Notes: generated by a model not told the origin, from the letters alone. A stretch of DNA of 64,000 nucleotides from Chitinophagales bacterium (GCA_017303335.1 JAFLBK010000002.1:124001-188000), one strand, 5' to 3'; counted from the stretch's first letter, positions 18,701-26,214 are shown. Made by a program: numbers and translations.

Positions 18701-20797
18701 AATACCTTCTCGTTCATCTACATGGCCAATGGTACGCCGGGCTTCAATCAATCGCATTACTACCAGTTCAAGAAGAATACATTCAATAATATCAGTCTCG
18801 ATAACGACCGGGTGATGCGTTACACATCGAGGCCCGTGGAAGTGAATGTGCGTACAACGATCTATCCCGTTTCGAACCAGGGACCCGATTATTCGATCCG
18901 CAACGACGGAATAATGGTGATGGAAGGATTGTACGGCCCGCTCTCCGCCAATTCAGAAGGATTGCGGTTTTATATTCTTGATACGGCCACGCAAAAGATC
19001 TGGGTAAACCAGGACAATGGCGTGTCGGGGCAATACGGCAGCGTGCGTCCGGTACCGATCAATCCTACGGCGAGACCCGGTTGGTTCCAATTTAAAATAG
19101 AGACCAAGAGCCAGCGGGACAGTGTGATCAACTTCCTCACCAACATCGTTCCCAACGGTCATTATGTGGTTCTCACCAATTGTCCCGTGAGTCCGTTTAC
19201 GCATTTTCCATCCGAATGGCAGAACGATACCCTGGTCAATGGTTCGGGAAATTCGCTCTATCACCTGCTTCGCAACGCGGGATTCAGTAAGATCGACTCG
19301 GTGAATATTCACCGGCCCTATGTATTTGTATATAAGAAGGGAACACCCGGCGCCATTGTTCAAACAATCGGGCTGACAACAACGGATAAACTGGATGTGG
19401 GCTTCAGCACGGTGGGTAAGAACCTCGCCGGTGATGTGCTTTCCGATAAGTTTGGTCCGGCCCGCAGCTGGAGCGACCTGCACTGGAGGGGCACGGCGCA
19501 GGAACCCAATTCGGCCGATTCGGTTTCCATTGAATTGTATGGCGTCGATAATAATAATAACGCAAGCCTGCTTGCCCGGGTACGGCCCGCAACCGATACA
19601 TCGCTCAGCTGGATCAACGCGGCCAGCTATCCTTACCTGCGGTTGAAAATGCTCAACACCGATTCAGCCAATGCCACGCCCAATCAGCTGCGCTACTGGC
19701 GCGTGAATGGTACATATATACCCGAAGGAGCCGTAGCGCCGAATATTCTTTTTGTATTAAAAGATAGCTGCGACCAGGGCGAAGTGATCGACTTCAAGCT
19801 GGCGTTCAAAAATATCAGCGCAGCCGCATTTTCCGACAGCATGCAGTTCACTCTGGCCATCACCAATAGCAGGAATGGACAGGTGCCGGTAGTTCTGCCA
19901 AAAGGCAAAGTGCTTGTTTCGGGTGATACGCTGCTGGTCAGTTATAAACTGGATACCCGCAATTTCCCCGGCTCCAATGTATTGTTCCTGGAAGTGAACC
20001 CGAACAACGCCCAGCCCGAACAATATCATTTCAACAATGTGTTGTTTAAGGAACTGTATGTACGCCCCGATGACTTTAACCCGTTGCTGGATGTTACCTT
20101 CGATGGTGTTCATATCCTCAACCGCGATATCGTTTCGGCCAAACCGCATATCCTCATCAACCTGAAAGACGAAAGCCGCTTTTTGACACTCAGTGATACG
20201 TCTCTTATTAAAGTGCAGGTTCGTTTTCCCGATGGTACGTTGAAGAGCTACGCGTTTGGCGATTCGCTGAAATTCACGCCGGCCAATCTTTCGAACGGCA
20301 ACAATACGGCGGTGATCGACTTCCTGCCGTATTTCCCCGAAGAAGGCGAATACGAGTTGATCGTATCGGGTAAAGACGTGGTGGGTAATAGTGCCGGAGC
20401 GCTGGATTACCACATCAGCTTCCAGGTGATCACCAAGGCGATGATCAGCAACATGCTGAACTACCCGAACCCCTTCACCACTTCTACAGCTTTTGTATTC
20501 ACAATAACCGGCAGCGAAGTGCCGCAGAATATCCGCATCCAGATCCTGACGATCACCGGAAAGATCGTGCGTGAGATCACCAAGGAAGAACTGGGCCCGC
20601 TGCATGTGGGTACCAACATCACCGAGTTCAAGTGGGATGGAACGGATATGTACGGCGCCAAACTGGCCAACGGCGTATACCTGTACCGCGTGATCACCAA
20701 CCTCAATGGTAAATCACTGGATAAGTACAGGGCCGATGGCGACAACACCGATAAGTTTTTCAATAAGGGTTATGGTAAGATGGTGTTGATCCGGTAG
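15704..20797 (+). CDS. Giant C25-family cysteine peptidase (PorU2-like), copy 2
   Basis: 1697 aa from the ATG at 15704, which aligns exactly with the start of copy 1; an in-frame ATG at 15683 would put extra residues before the signal peptide. Domain order is the same as copy 1. Predicted catalytic His648 and Cys678 are intact. Blocks of near identity at nucleotide level alternate with blocks of low similarity, for example residues 165-300 and 455-625 and much of 1025-1240. Both ends, including the last 240 or so residues with the sorting domain, are almost unchanged. The protein is expected at the cell surface. Both copies look functional, with no frameshift or lost catalytic residue. Confidence 0.85.
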   Translation: MKRSLVTVVMLLTAAMGFSQLNNSWIDYNKTYYKFRLAKDTLTRISQPVLAAAGLGNVPAEQFQLWRNGQQVRIYTSVPTGILGASDYIEFWGEMNDGKPDKALYRNPDYQLSERYSLETDTVSYFLAMNPSGGNLRYTAAVNNTAGNVLPADPYFMRRIEVHYRSQVNKGLADVSYQEYLFSSAYDIGEGWASTDIYPTASLTTTLQNMNRYAAGPANSVMFTIGATGNASNTRDLVVRLGSTTILGGAGSPNPMPYFTYHKDTVRNLPLSLLSNPSTLQVVVGTNSAIGTDRIALSCLSVTYPATFNFNNLKNFYFELKDNTAGNYLVITNFNNNGVAPVLYDYNNGRRYLGDISTPGQVKFALPASTDTIRRFNLMSADAANINQVTSLTSKTFQNFANTSLQGDYIIISHPSLYNNGNGVNYVDQYRQYRASATGGGFNAKIYSIDELNDQFGFGIVKHPAAIRDFMRYAVQGFAVKPKYLFIIGRGVSYLDYVTNPPSQAMEQMDLVQSFGWPASDILLVAEPGTLFPTVPVGRLGAITGNEVGIYLDKMKQYEQAQQSPSQTIAAKGWMKNMMHTLGPSNTSEEIEFSGYTGGYKQTVEDTLYGAHVETFTKTSVVAIEQQQSQRINELFQEGLSYIKYFGHSSANELAINLNYPENYQNNGKYPFMHVSGCTVGNFFTYSPARVNGYSGMSLSEKYVLLDRKGSIGFLGSTHFGVGYNLNIYNEVLYDAYCRSMYGNTIGNQIQATLQQLGANPGAMGFIQRIHLEEVNLHGDPALRINAHAKPDYVIEDQLVKFTRNIITVADGSFNVDVKYMNIGRAIRDSIRVTIRQKLPDGTIRSLYNQKLRAAMYMDSMSITVPINPITDKGLNKLLVDLDVDGKVDELSEMNNSLSKDFYIFEDELRPISPYNYSIVNQSNISFYASTANPLSGQRQYVMEVDTTELFNSAFKKSYTVSDIGGVIQFTPGNLTFTDSTVYYWRTSTVPTSGNNYIWNTFSFIYMANGTPGFNQSHYYQFKKNTFNNISLDNDRVMRYTSRPVEVNVRTTIYPVSNQGPDYSIRNDGIMVMEGLYGPLSANSEGLRFYILDTATQKIWVNQDNGVSGQYGSVRPVPINPTARPGWFQFKIETKSQRDSVINFLTNIVPNGHYVVLTNCPVSPFTHFPSEWQNDTLVNGSGNSLYHLLRNAGFSKIDSVNIHRPYVFVYKKGTPGAIVQTIGLTTTDKLDVGFSTVGKNLAGDVLSDKFGPARSWSDLHWRGTAQEPNSADSVSIELYGVDNNNNASLLARVRPATDTSLSWINAASYPYLRLKMLNTDSANATPNQLRYWRVNGTYIPEGAVAPNILFVLKDSCDQGEVIDFKLAFKNISAAAFSDSMQFTLAITNSRNGQVPVVLPKGKVLVSGDTLLVSYKLDTRNFPGSNVLFLEVNPNNAQPEQYHFNNVLFKELYVRPDDFNPLLDVTFDGVHILNRDIVSAKPHILINLKDESRFLTLSDTSLIKVQVRFPDGTLKSYAFGDSLKFTPANLSNGNNTAVIDFLPYFPEEGEYELIVSGKDVVGNSAGALDYHISFQVITKAMISNMLNYPNPFTTSTAFVFTITGSEVPQNIRIQILTITGKIVREITKEELGPLHVGTNITEFKWDGTDMYGAKLANGVYLYRVITNLNGKSLDKYRADGDNTDKFFNKGYGKMVLIR

Positions 20798-20816
20798 AAC
20801 GACTTCATACCAGGAA

Positions 20817-20844
20817 GAGGCTGCCCTTACCGGCGGCCTTTTTT
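20817..20844 (+). terminator. Terminator after C25 peptidase copy 2
   Basis: AGGCTGC (20818-20824) pairs with GCGGCCT (20833-20839) with one G-T wobble and is followed by a T-run to 20844. Confidence 0.7.
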
Positions 20845-20850
20845 ATTCGT

Positions 20851-20858
20851 TACCTTTG
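20851..20858 (+). promoter_or_regulatory. -7 box TACCTTTG upstream of the HscA-like gene
   Basis: Matches TAnnTTTG and sits 16 nt before the ATG at 20875, directly after the preceding terminator. The same TACCTTTG octamer precedes the tRNA/tuf operon and rpoB in this window. No clear -33 element. Confidence 0.55.
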
Positions 20859-20874
20859 CCGGAAAATAAGCAGC

Positions 20875-22752
20875 ATGGCTAAAATAGCTATCAATATAGC
20901 CACCGGAAGTTTGCAGCAGGAAGAGATGATCGTGGGTATCGACCTGGGTACTACCAACAGCCTGGTGGCCATCATTCACCCCGAAAGCAGGAAGCCCGTG
21001 GCGCTCCAGGAACACAACAGCAGCCTGCCTGCCGGACAGGCAGGTTCGCTGGTTCCGTCGGTGGTGCATTTTTCGGATAACGGGTCTGTGCTGGTGGGAG
21101 AGGAAGCGAAAAAATTCCTGGTAGATGATCCGGCCCGTACCATCTTCTCGGCCAAACGGCTGATGGGCAAAACCTACAACGATGTAAAAAACAATACGAC
21201 TTCCCTGGCCTATAAGATCATCGACGATGAGAACAGGCTGGTGAAGGTGCAGGTGGGAGACCAGTTCTATTCCCCGGTCGATCTTTCTTCCCTTATCCTG
21301 AAAGAACTGAAGAAACAGGCCGAACACATCCTGAAAACACCGGTAAGCAAGGCGGTGATCACCGTGCCGGCATACTTCAACGACGCACAGCGCCAGGCCA
21401 CCCGCGACGCCGGGAAGCTGGCGGGGCTGGATGTACTGCGCATCATCAACGAGCCAACGGCCGCGAGCCTGGCCTATGGATTTGGATTGCATAAAGACGA
21501 GAACAAGACCATTGCCGTATACGACCTGGGCGGCGGCACCTTTGATATTTCCATCCTGCATATTTCCAACGGTATATTTGAAGTGTTGTCTACCAACGGC
21601 GATACCTACCTGGGCGGCGACGATCTCGACAATGCATTGGTGGATCACTGGATCGAAGTGCTGGGACTGACCGGATCGGCGCAGGAAAAAACACACCGAC
21701 AAATGCTTCGCCTGAAGGCGGAAGAAGCCAAGAAGCAATTATCAACGCAGGATGCATACGAATCGGCCTATGAGGGCATGCAGCTTTCGGTTACACGATC
21801 CGTATTCGAATCCCGCATCGGGCCGATACTCGAACGCACCATAACATCGTGCAGTCAAGCCTTGAAAGATGCCGGACTTGCCAAGGCCGATATTCAGGAA
21901 GTAGTGATGGTGGGCGGCAGCACCCGGGTACCCCTGGTGAAAAAACGGGTATCGGAATTTTTCGGAAAGCCGGTGAATGATACCGTGAATCCCGATGAAG
22001 TGGTGGCGCTGGGCGCCGCGATACAGGCCGATATCCTGGCGGGTAATACAAAGGATGTGTTGTTGCTGGATGTAACGCCCCTGTCGCTCGGACTGGAAAC
22101 CATGGGTGGCTTGATGGATGTATTGCTGCCCCGGAATTCGAAAATACCCACGAAAGCGGCCCGGCAGTATACAACCTATAAAGATGGGCAGAGCGGGATG
22201 AAGATAGCTGTTTACCAAGGGGAGCGGGACATGGTGAAAGACAACCGCCGCCTCGCCGAATTCAACCTTACCGGCATTCCGGCTATGCCCGCGGGATTGC
22301 CCAAGGTGGAAGTGAGTTTCCTGATCAACGCCGATGGCATCCTGGTGGTGAAGGCGAAGGAATTGCGCAGCGGTATCGAGCAATCGATCGAGGTAAAACC
22401 CCAGTACGGATTAACCGATGAAGACGTGGAGAAAATGCTCCTCGATTCGATGACACATGCCAAAGAGGATATGGAAGTCCGTGCCCTCACCGAGGCCAAG
22501 ACCGAGGCGGAGCAGTTATTGCAGACCACCGAAAAATTCATTCAGAAGAATTTCAAATCACTGACGCCGCAGGAATTGCAGGAAACGTCTTTAGCCATGC
22601 AGGCGCTGCAGCTCTCACTGGATATGAACGACAAGAACCTGGTACAGGCCAAGACCGAAGAACTGAACCAGGTATCGCGGCCTTACGCCGAACGGCTGAT
22701 GGATGAAGCCATACAACAAACGATGAAGGGAAATAAAATCGACCAGCTGTAA
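20875..22752 (+). CDS. hscA: Hsp70-family chaperone, HscA-like
   Basis: 625 aa Hsp70. The ATPase domain shows [13 protein letters not shown] (phosphate 1), [13 protein letters not shown] (phosphate 2), [10 protein letters not shown] (adenosine) and [12 protein letters not shown]. The substrate-binding domain starts near 395 with [17 protein letters not shown]. The unusual N-terminus [17 protein letters not shown] before the ATPase domain, and the length, fit the Fe-S assembly chaperone HscA of Bacteroidota rather than DnaK; no isc genes are adjacent, so this is a moderate-strength assignment. Residues 51-57 (LPAGQAG) are encoded exactly by a 21-bp palindromic element and look like an insertion. 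The stop overlaps the ATG of the next gene. Confidence 0.78.
   Translation: MAKIAINIATGSLQQEEMIVGIDLGTTNSLVAIIHPESRKPVALQEHNSSLPAGQAGSLVPSVVHFSDNGSVLVGEEAKKFLVDDPARTIFSAKRLMGKTYNDVKNNTTSLAYKIIDDENRLVKVQVGDQFYSPVDLSSLILKELKKQAEHILKTPVSKAVITVPAYFNDAQRQATRDAGKLAGLDVLRIINEPTAASLAYGFGLHKDENKTIAVYDLGGGTFDISILHISNGIFEVLSTNGDTYLGGDDLDNALVDHWIEVLGLTGSAQEKTHRQMLRLKAEEAKKQLSTQDAYESAYEGMQLSVTRSVFESRIGPILERTITSCSQALKDAGLAKADIQEVVMVGGSTRVPLVKKRVSEFFGKPVNDTVNPDEVVALGAAIQADILAGNTKDVLLLDVTPLSLGLETMGGLMDVLLPRNSKIPTKAARQYTTYKDGQSGMKIAVYQGERDMVKDNRRLAEFNLTGIPAMPAGLPKVEVSFLINADGILVVKAKELRSGIEQSIEVKPQYGLTDEDVEKMLLDSMTHAKEDMEVRALTEAKTEAEQLLQTTEKFIQKNFKSLTPQELQETSLAMQALQLSLDMNDKNLVQAKTEELNQVSRPYAERLMDEAIQQTMKGNKIDQL
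21024..21044 (+). repeat. 21-bp palindromic element inserted in frame within hscA
   Basis: Perfect inverted repeat CCTGCCTG (21024-21031), loop CCGGA, CAGGCAGG (21037-21044). It is exactly seven codons long and encodes LPAGQAG between HNSS and SLVPS, a place where Hsp70 proteins normally have a shorter loop before the (L)VPS motif. Confidence 0.8.
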
Positions 22753-23852
22753 TGGGGCAGGGGAATAAATACTATTTCCCGCAACTGGATTCGGTCCGGG
22801 GCCTCTCGTTCCTCGCTGTCTATTTTTTTCACGCGGTACATCCCGCCTTCGGCGCAGGTCTCTGGAGCCGGTTGTTGCAGTTCCTGTACAACAATATGGT
22901 GCTGTCGATCGATGTGTTCTTTATTCTTTCGTCGTTCCTGCTTACCTGGCTCGGCATGCGGGAGTACAAAACAAAGGGGAACTTCTCGTTCATTAATTAT
23001 TTCATACGCCGGGCCCTCCGCATCTGGCCCCTGTATTTCCTGCTGATGATCTTTGCTTTTGTGCTGTTGCCCTATGTGGCCGCGGAATACCAGGTACAGG
23101 TAACCTTACCCCCGGCATATTACTATGTGCTCTTCATTTCAAATTTCTACCTCGAAGGACATGTTTATTTTCTTCGTTTCCTCTGGACACTGGCGGTGGA
23201 AGAGCAGTTCTACCTGTTGTGGGGTGTATGTCTCTGGTTCCTGCAGAAATACATGAAAGCATGTATCCTGTTGCTGGGCCTGGGGAGTATACTCTATACC
23301 GCCTATGCCATTGCGAATAATATTCCGCACGACTTCCATACCCTTACCTACCTGTTCGACTTCGCGGCGGGTATCCTGGCTGCTTACCTGCTGCAGGAAA
23401 ACCATGCGCTTGCCGCCTGGGTGAGCCGGTGGGGTAAAAAAGGGTCTGTATTATTCCTGCTTTTTCTGCCCTTGCTTTTTGTGATCATGTTTTTTATCCA
23501 GGATAATGTACCGGCTGTTTTGGTTCCCTGGATCGATTGGATCGTTCGCCTGCTTTTCATTCTTTACACCGCTCTTTTTATCATGGAGCAGATGGCCAAT
23601 GAAAAGACCCTGCTTAAACTGGCCGGCTCATCATTTCTCGTGTATACCGGTAAGATATCTTACGGACTATACTGCTTTCATGGGATTGTGCTAACGTTTG
23701 GCATGATAGCGTTGGAAAAGGCCGGGCTTTCGGTACCCGTTGTTGCGCGGGTTTTCCTCTTTCTGGCGATCAACTACCTCGTAGCGGGGCTGAGTTACCG
23801 CTTTATTGAAAGCCCGTTCCTGAAACTGAAAGACAAACTGCGCCGGATCTGA
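22752..23852 (+). CDS. Acyltransferase family 3 membrane protein
   Basis: 366 aa, about ten membrane segments. Family signatures are LDSVRGLSFLAVYFFHA (conserved Arg and His near residues 15-25), RRALRIWPLYFL and TLAVEEQFYLLWG. The ATG overlaps the hscA stop as TAATG, so the two are translationally linked although functions differ. It probably transfers acyl groups to an exported sugar or lipid; the acceptor is unknown. It ends 9 bp from the convergent riboflavin synthase gene with no obvious terminator. Confidence 0.9.
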   Translation: MGQGNKYYFPQLDSVRGLSFLAVYFFHAVHPAFGAGLWSRLLQFLYNNMVLSIDVFFILSSFLLTWLGMREYKTKGNFSFINYFIRRALRIWPLYFLLMIFAFVLLPYVAAEYQVQVTLPPAYYYVLFISNFYLEGHVYFLRFLWTLAVEEQFYLLWGVCLWFLQKYMKACILLLGLGSILYTAYAIANNIPHDFHTLTYLFDFAAGILAAYLLQENHALAAWVSRWGKKGSVLFLLFLPLLFVIMFFIQDNVPAVLVPWIDWIVRLLFILYTALFIMEQMANEKTLLKLAGSSFLVYTGKISYGLYCFHGIVLTFGMIALEKAGLSVPVVARVFLFLAINYLVAGLSYRFIESPFLKLKDKLRRI

Positions 23853-23861
23853 GCCCGCGGC

Positions 23862-24449
23862 TTACTTCAATCCCTGGATCCGGCTGATGTATTTCCCGAT
23901 CATATCGAATTCGATATTGACCCTGTCGCCTTTCTGCAACCGGTGAATATTGGTATGTTGGTATGTGTAAGGAACGATTGCAACGGTAAACGCATCTGGG
24001 GCAAGGTCAAAGATGGTAAGGCTGGTTCCATTGAGCGAGATCGAACCCTTTTCGATGATCAGGTGACTGAAACCTTCGGGCAATTTGAACCGGTATTCCC
24101 AGCTTCCCTGTTTGTCGGTTATCCCGGTACATTCGGCGGTGGTATCCACATGGCCCTGGACAAAGTGCCCGTCGAGCCGCCCGTTGGCGGGCATACAGCG
24201 TTCGAGGTTGATCAGGGTGCCTTTTTGCCAGGCGCCCAGGGTGGTTTTACCCAGGGTTTCGTCGATGGCGGTTACCTGGTGCAGTCCGCCGGCCAGTTTT
24301 TCAACGGTCAGGCAAACGCCGTCGTGGCTAAGGCTTTGATCTACTTTTAATTCGGGATAAAGCGGGGAGGATACGAGGAAGGTCTTATTGGAGCCGCTGA
24401 CGGATACCTCTTCAATGAGCCCTGTTGTTTCTATGATTCCGGTGAACAT
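23862..24449 (-). CDS. ribE: Riboflavin synthase, alpha subunit
   Basis: 195 aa from the ATG at 24449. The frame stays open to 24683, but that extension runs antisense through the rpsU promoter and the true N-terminus MFTGIIE is invariant in the family. Two lumazine-binding domains are visible: residues 1-95 (DGVCLTVEKL) and 98-190 (LDGHFVQGHVDT, SLNGTSLTI). The enzyme dismutates two molecules of 6,7-dimethyl-8-ribityllumazine to riboflavin. No other rib gene is nearby. It is divergent from rpsU. Confidence 0.93.
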   Translation of the reverse strand: MFTGIIETTGLIEEVSVSGSNKTFLVSSPLYPELKVDQSLSHDGVCLTVEKLAGGLHQVTAIDETLGKTTLGAWQKGTLINLERCMPANGRLDGHFVQGHVDTTAECTGITDKQGSWEYRFKLPEGFSHLIIEKGSISLNGTSLTIFDLAPDAFTVAIVPYTYQHTNIHRLQKGDRVNIEFDMIGKYISRIQGLK

Positions 24450-24503
24450 GGCGCAAATTTCGGATTTTGTTCCTGTAATTTGCTTTTTTGGGATAGAATA
24501 CGC

Positions 24504-24511
24504 TATCTTTG
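24504..24511 (+). promoter_or_regulatory. Promoter of rpsU: TTTG-21-TATCTTTG
   Basis: TATCTTTG at 24504-24511 matches TAnnTTTG, with TTTG at 24479-24482 as a possible -33 element 21 nt upstream. The -7 box lies 53 nt before the rpsU ATG, leaving a leader that contains the strong Shine-Dalgarno. Confidence 0.6.
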
Positions 24512-24543
24512 CGGCCCTGCCGGTTGGGCAGTAAAATTCACCT

Positions 24544-24552
24544 AAAGGAGGT
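24544..24552 (+). promoter_or_regulatory. Full Shine-Dalgarno AAAGGAGGT before rpsU
   Basis: Nine-base perfect complement to the 3' end of 16S rRNA (ACCUCCUUU), 12 nt before the ATG. Almost no other gene in the window has a recognisable Shine-Dalgarno. In Bacteroidota the anti-Shine-Dalgarno is held by bS21 with bS18 and bS6, and rpsU is known to keep a strong site, consistent with feedback control by bS21 levels. Confidence 0.85.
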
Positions 24553-24564
24553 ATACAACACATT

Positions 24565-24759
24565 ATGCTGATCATTGATTCTAAAGATTGCGAAAACATC
24601 GACAAGGCGCTCAAAAAGTACAAGAAGAAATTTGAGAAAAGCAAGATCCTTCTCCAGTTAAGGGAGAGGCAGTCGTACACCAAGCCTTCCGTTCGCCGTC
24701 GTAAAGAGATCCTGAAAGCTGTTTACAAAGAGCAGATTTCATCCGGCAAGATTGATTAA
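24565..24759 (+). CDS. rpsU: 30S ribosomal protein bS21
   Basis: 64 aa, basic, with the bS21 pattern: KALKKYKKKFEKSKILLQLRERQ followed by KPSVRRRKEILKA. It sits on the platform of the small subunit near the 3' end of 16S rRNA. In this phylum it helps sequester the anti-Shine-Dalgarno. The gene has its own promoter, a strong Shine-Dalgarno and its own terminator, so it is an isolated and probably autoregulated unit. Confidence 0.96.
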   Translation: MLIIDSKDCENIDKALKKYKKKFEKSKILLQLRERQSYTKPSVRRRKEILKAVYKEQISSGKID

Positions 24760-24785
24760 TCTGCCCGGTTAATAATATACATGAA

Positions 24786-24825
24786 CTGATACCCGGTTAT
24801 CTTAACTTTGGGTATCAGTTTTTTT
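24786..24825 (+). terminator. rpsU terminator running directly into the xer start codon
   Basis: Perfect stem CTGATACCC (24786-24794) / GGGTATCAG (24810-24818), then seven T (24819-24825) immediately before the xer ATG at 24826. The 15-nt loop contains most of the TAACTTTG box of the next promoter. Confidence 0.85.
24803..24810 (+). promoter_or_regulatory. -7 box TAACTTTG inside the terminator loop, upstream of xer
   Basis: Matches TAnnTTTG and ends 15 nt before the xer ATG. If used, the leader would be only about 10 nt long. No clear -33 motif. Confidence 0.45.
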
Positions 24826-25728
24826 ATGCCCCCAACCCTCGCTACACATACCCGGGCTTTCCTGGATTACCTGAAATTCCAGAAGCGTTATTCGCAGCAT
24901 ACCCTCATCGCTTACCAGAACGACCTGGATTCCTTCTTTGTGTATTTGATAGCCCAGTTTGGCGAGATGGAATTGCAGGAGATCAAGGTTGCGTTTGTGC
25001 GTTCCTGGCTGGCCGAACTCAAATCCGCGGGTATGGAAAGTAAATCCATCAACCGGAAGATATCGGCGCTCAAGTCTTTTTTTAAATACCATCTCCGGGA
25101 AGAAACGATCTCCACTACGCCCATGGCAGGCATTATTTCTCCCAAAGTAAAAAAGCGACTGCCGCAGTTTGTCGACAATGAAGCCATTCGTGTGTTGTTT
25201 GAAAACGTGGAATTCCCGGATGATTGGGATGGGAAGACCCAGCGGTTGCTGCTGGAACTTTTTTACAATACCGGTATGCGCCAGGCGGAACTGATCGGGC
25301 TGAAAGAAACCCAGGTGGATGGATCGGGCAATACCATCAAAGTACTGGGGAAAGGCAGCAAAGAACGGGTGATCCCGGTGAGCCCCGCCCTGATGGGCCG
25401 GCTGCGGGAATACATGACGGATAAGAACCGGGTCTTTGCGCAATGCGACAGGGTGGTGTTGCTGGTAACGGCGAGCGGGAAGAAGCTCTACCCGGGATAT
25501 ATATACAATACTGTCAAAAAGTACCTGGCCCTGGTGACCACCATCGATAAGAAAAGTCCGCACGTACTCCGCCATACCTTTGCCACCCATCTCATGAACA
25601 GCGGGGCCGACCTCAACGCCGTAAAAGAACTGCTCGGGCACAGCAGCCTGGCGGCCACGCAGGTATACACGCACAACAGCATCGAGAAACTGAAAGACGT
25701 CTACAAAAAAGCCCATCCCAAGGCCTGA
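24826..25728 (+). CDS. Tyrosine recombinase XerC/XerD
   Basis: 300 aa from the ATG at 24826 (MPPTLATHTRAFLDYLK); a TTG further upstream is inside the rpsU terminator. The N-terminal SAM-like DNA-binding domain covers about residues 1-90. The catalytic domain holds Arg152 (NTGMRQAEL), a Lys in VLGKGSKER, His246 and Arg249 (HVLRHTFATHL), His272 (LLGHSS) and the nucleophile Tyr281 (QVYTHNS). This is the full active set. It is expected to resolve chromosome dimers at dif. XerC and XerD cannot be separated from sequence alone; no phage or integron genes are near, arguing for the housekeeping role. Confidence 0.92.
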   Translation: MPPTLATHTRAFLDYLKFQKRYSQHTLIAYQNDLDSFFVYLIAQFGEMELQEIKVAFVRSWLAELKSAGMESKSINRKISALKSFFKYHLREETISTTPMAGIISPKVKKRLPQFVDNEAIRVLFENVEFPDDWDGKTQRLLLELFYNTGMRQAELIGLKETQVDGSGNTIKVLGKGSKERVIPVSPALMGRLREYMTDKNRVFAQCDRVVLLVTASGKKLYPGYIYNTVKKYLALVTTIDKKSPHVLRHTFATHLMNSGADLNAVKELLGHSSLAATQVYTHNSIEKLKDVYKKAHPKA

Positions 25729-25876
25729 GACCGGGCAACCGGGCATCAAATTTTATTTTGAAAAAAGAGGAGCTGTTGGTAACTTCAGGATGAAAAAGCA
25801 TTACCAGCAAAAAACCATACTCCTGTAAACCGCCTATGCCCTGATTTCTACTTTGACAAACTCTATTTTTCACCGA

Positions 25877-25884
25877 TAAATTTG
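25877..25884 (+). promoter_or_regulatory. Promoter of hpf: TTTG-21-TAAATTTG
   Basis: TAAATTTG at 25877-25884 with TTTG at 25852-25855, spaced 21 nt. The box ends 6 nt before the ATG at 25891, so transcription would start at or next to the start codon. Confidence 0.5.
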
Positions 25885-25890
25885 AATGAC

Positions 25891-26190
25891 ATGAACGTTA
25901 ACATTCAGACAGTGCGATTTGACGCTGACATGAAACTACGCACCTACATTGAGAAAAAACTGTCCAAATTACCCCAGTTTCACGAACGGATCACCAAGGT
26001 GGACGTATTCCTGAAACTCGATAATGTGGTACATAACATCAAGGATAAAGTGGCCGAGATCAAGGTTACCATTCCACGGCATGAATTCTTTGTGAAGCAT
26101 TCATCCAAATCATTTGAAGAGAGCTTTGACGCCGCCCTGGATTCACTCATCACGCAGATAAAAAGAAAGAAAGAAAAGCAAGCCGCGTAA
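25891..26190 (+). CDS. hpf: Ribosome hibernation-promoting factor (HPF/RaiA family, short form)
   Basis: 99 aa from the ATG at 25891 (MNVNIQTVRFDADMKLRTYIEKKL); an in-frame TTG three codons earlier is less likely. The sequence has the single HPF/YfiA beta-alpha-beta-beta-beta-alpha domain with a lysine-rich C-terminal helix (DSLITQIKRKKEKQ) and no C-terminal dimerisation domain, so it is the short form. Such proteins bind the decoding centre of the 30S subunit and inactivate ribosomes in stationary phase. It stands alone between xer and the tRNA operon and has its own terminator. Confidence 0.9.
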   Translation: MNVNIQTVRFDADMKLRTYIEKKLSKLPQFHERITKVDVFLKLDNVVHNIKDKVAEIKVTIPRHEFFVKHSSKSFEESFDAALDSLITQIKRKKEKQAA

Positions 26191-26214
26191 AATGGCCGAT
26201 TGGATAGTCCTGGA

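Larger units (their letters stand above)
10523..20797 (+). repeat. Tandem duplication of a ~5.1-kb gene with mosaic divergence
   Basis: By eye, near-identical blocks pair 10571-11005 with 15749-16190, 11411-11870 with 16610-17075, 12811-13590 with 18010-18790, and 14871-15604 with 20064-20797. Between them lie diverged stretches. A 60-bp island at 14230-14290 matches 19432-19492 almost perfectly inside otherwise diverged sequence. The sharp edges suggest gene conversion or recombination after duplication. Confidence 0.9.

Noticed and set aside
20875..22752. Calling the Hsp70 gene dnaK
   Set aside because: The N-terminal extension before the ATPase domain and the total length fit HscA better, and no dnaJ or grpE is adjacent; an alignment would settle it.
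24450..24683. N-terminal extension of riboflavin synthase
   Set aside because: The family invariantly starts MFTGI; the extension is antisense to rpsU and its promoter.
24826..25728. Xer recombinase as a mobile-element integrase
   Set aside because: It has the housekeeping Xer length and motif set, no flanking direct repeats, and standard neighbours.
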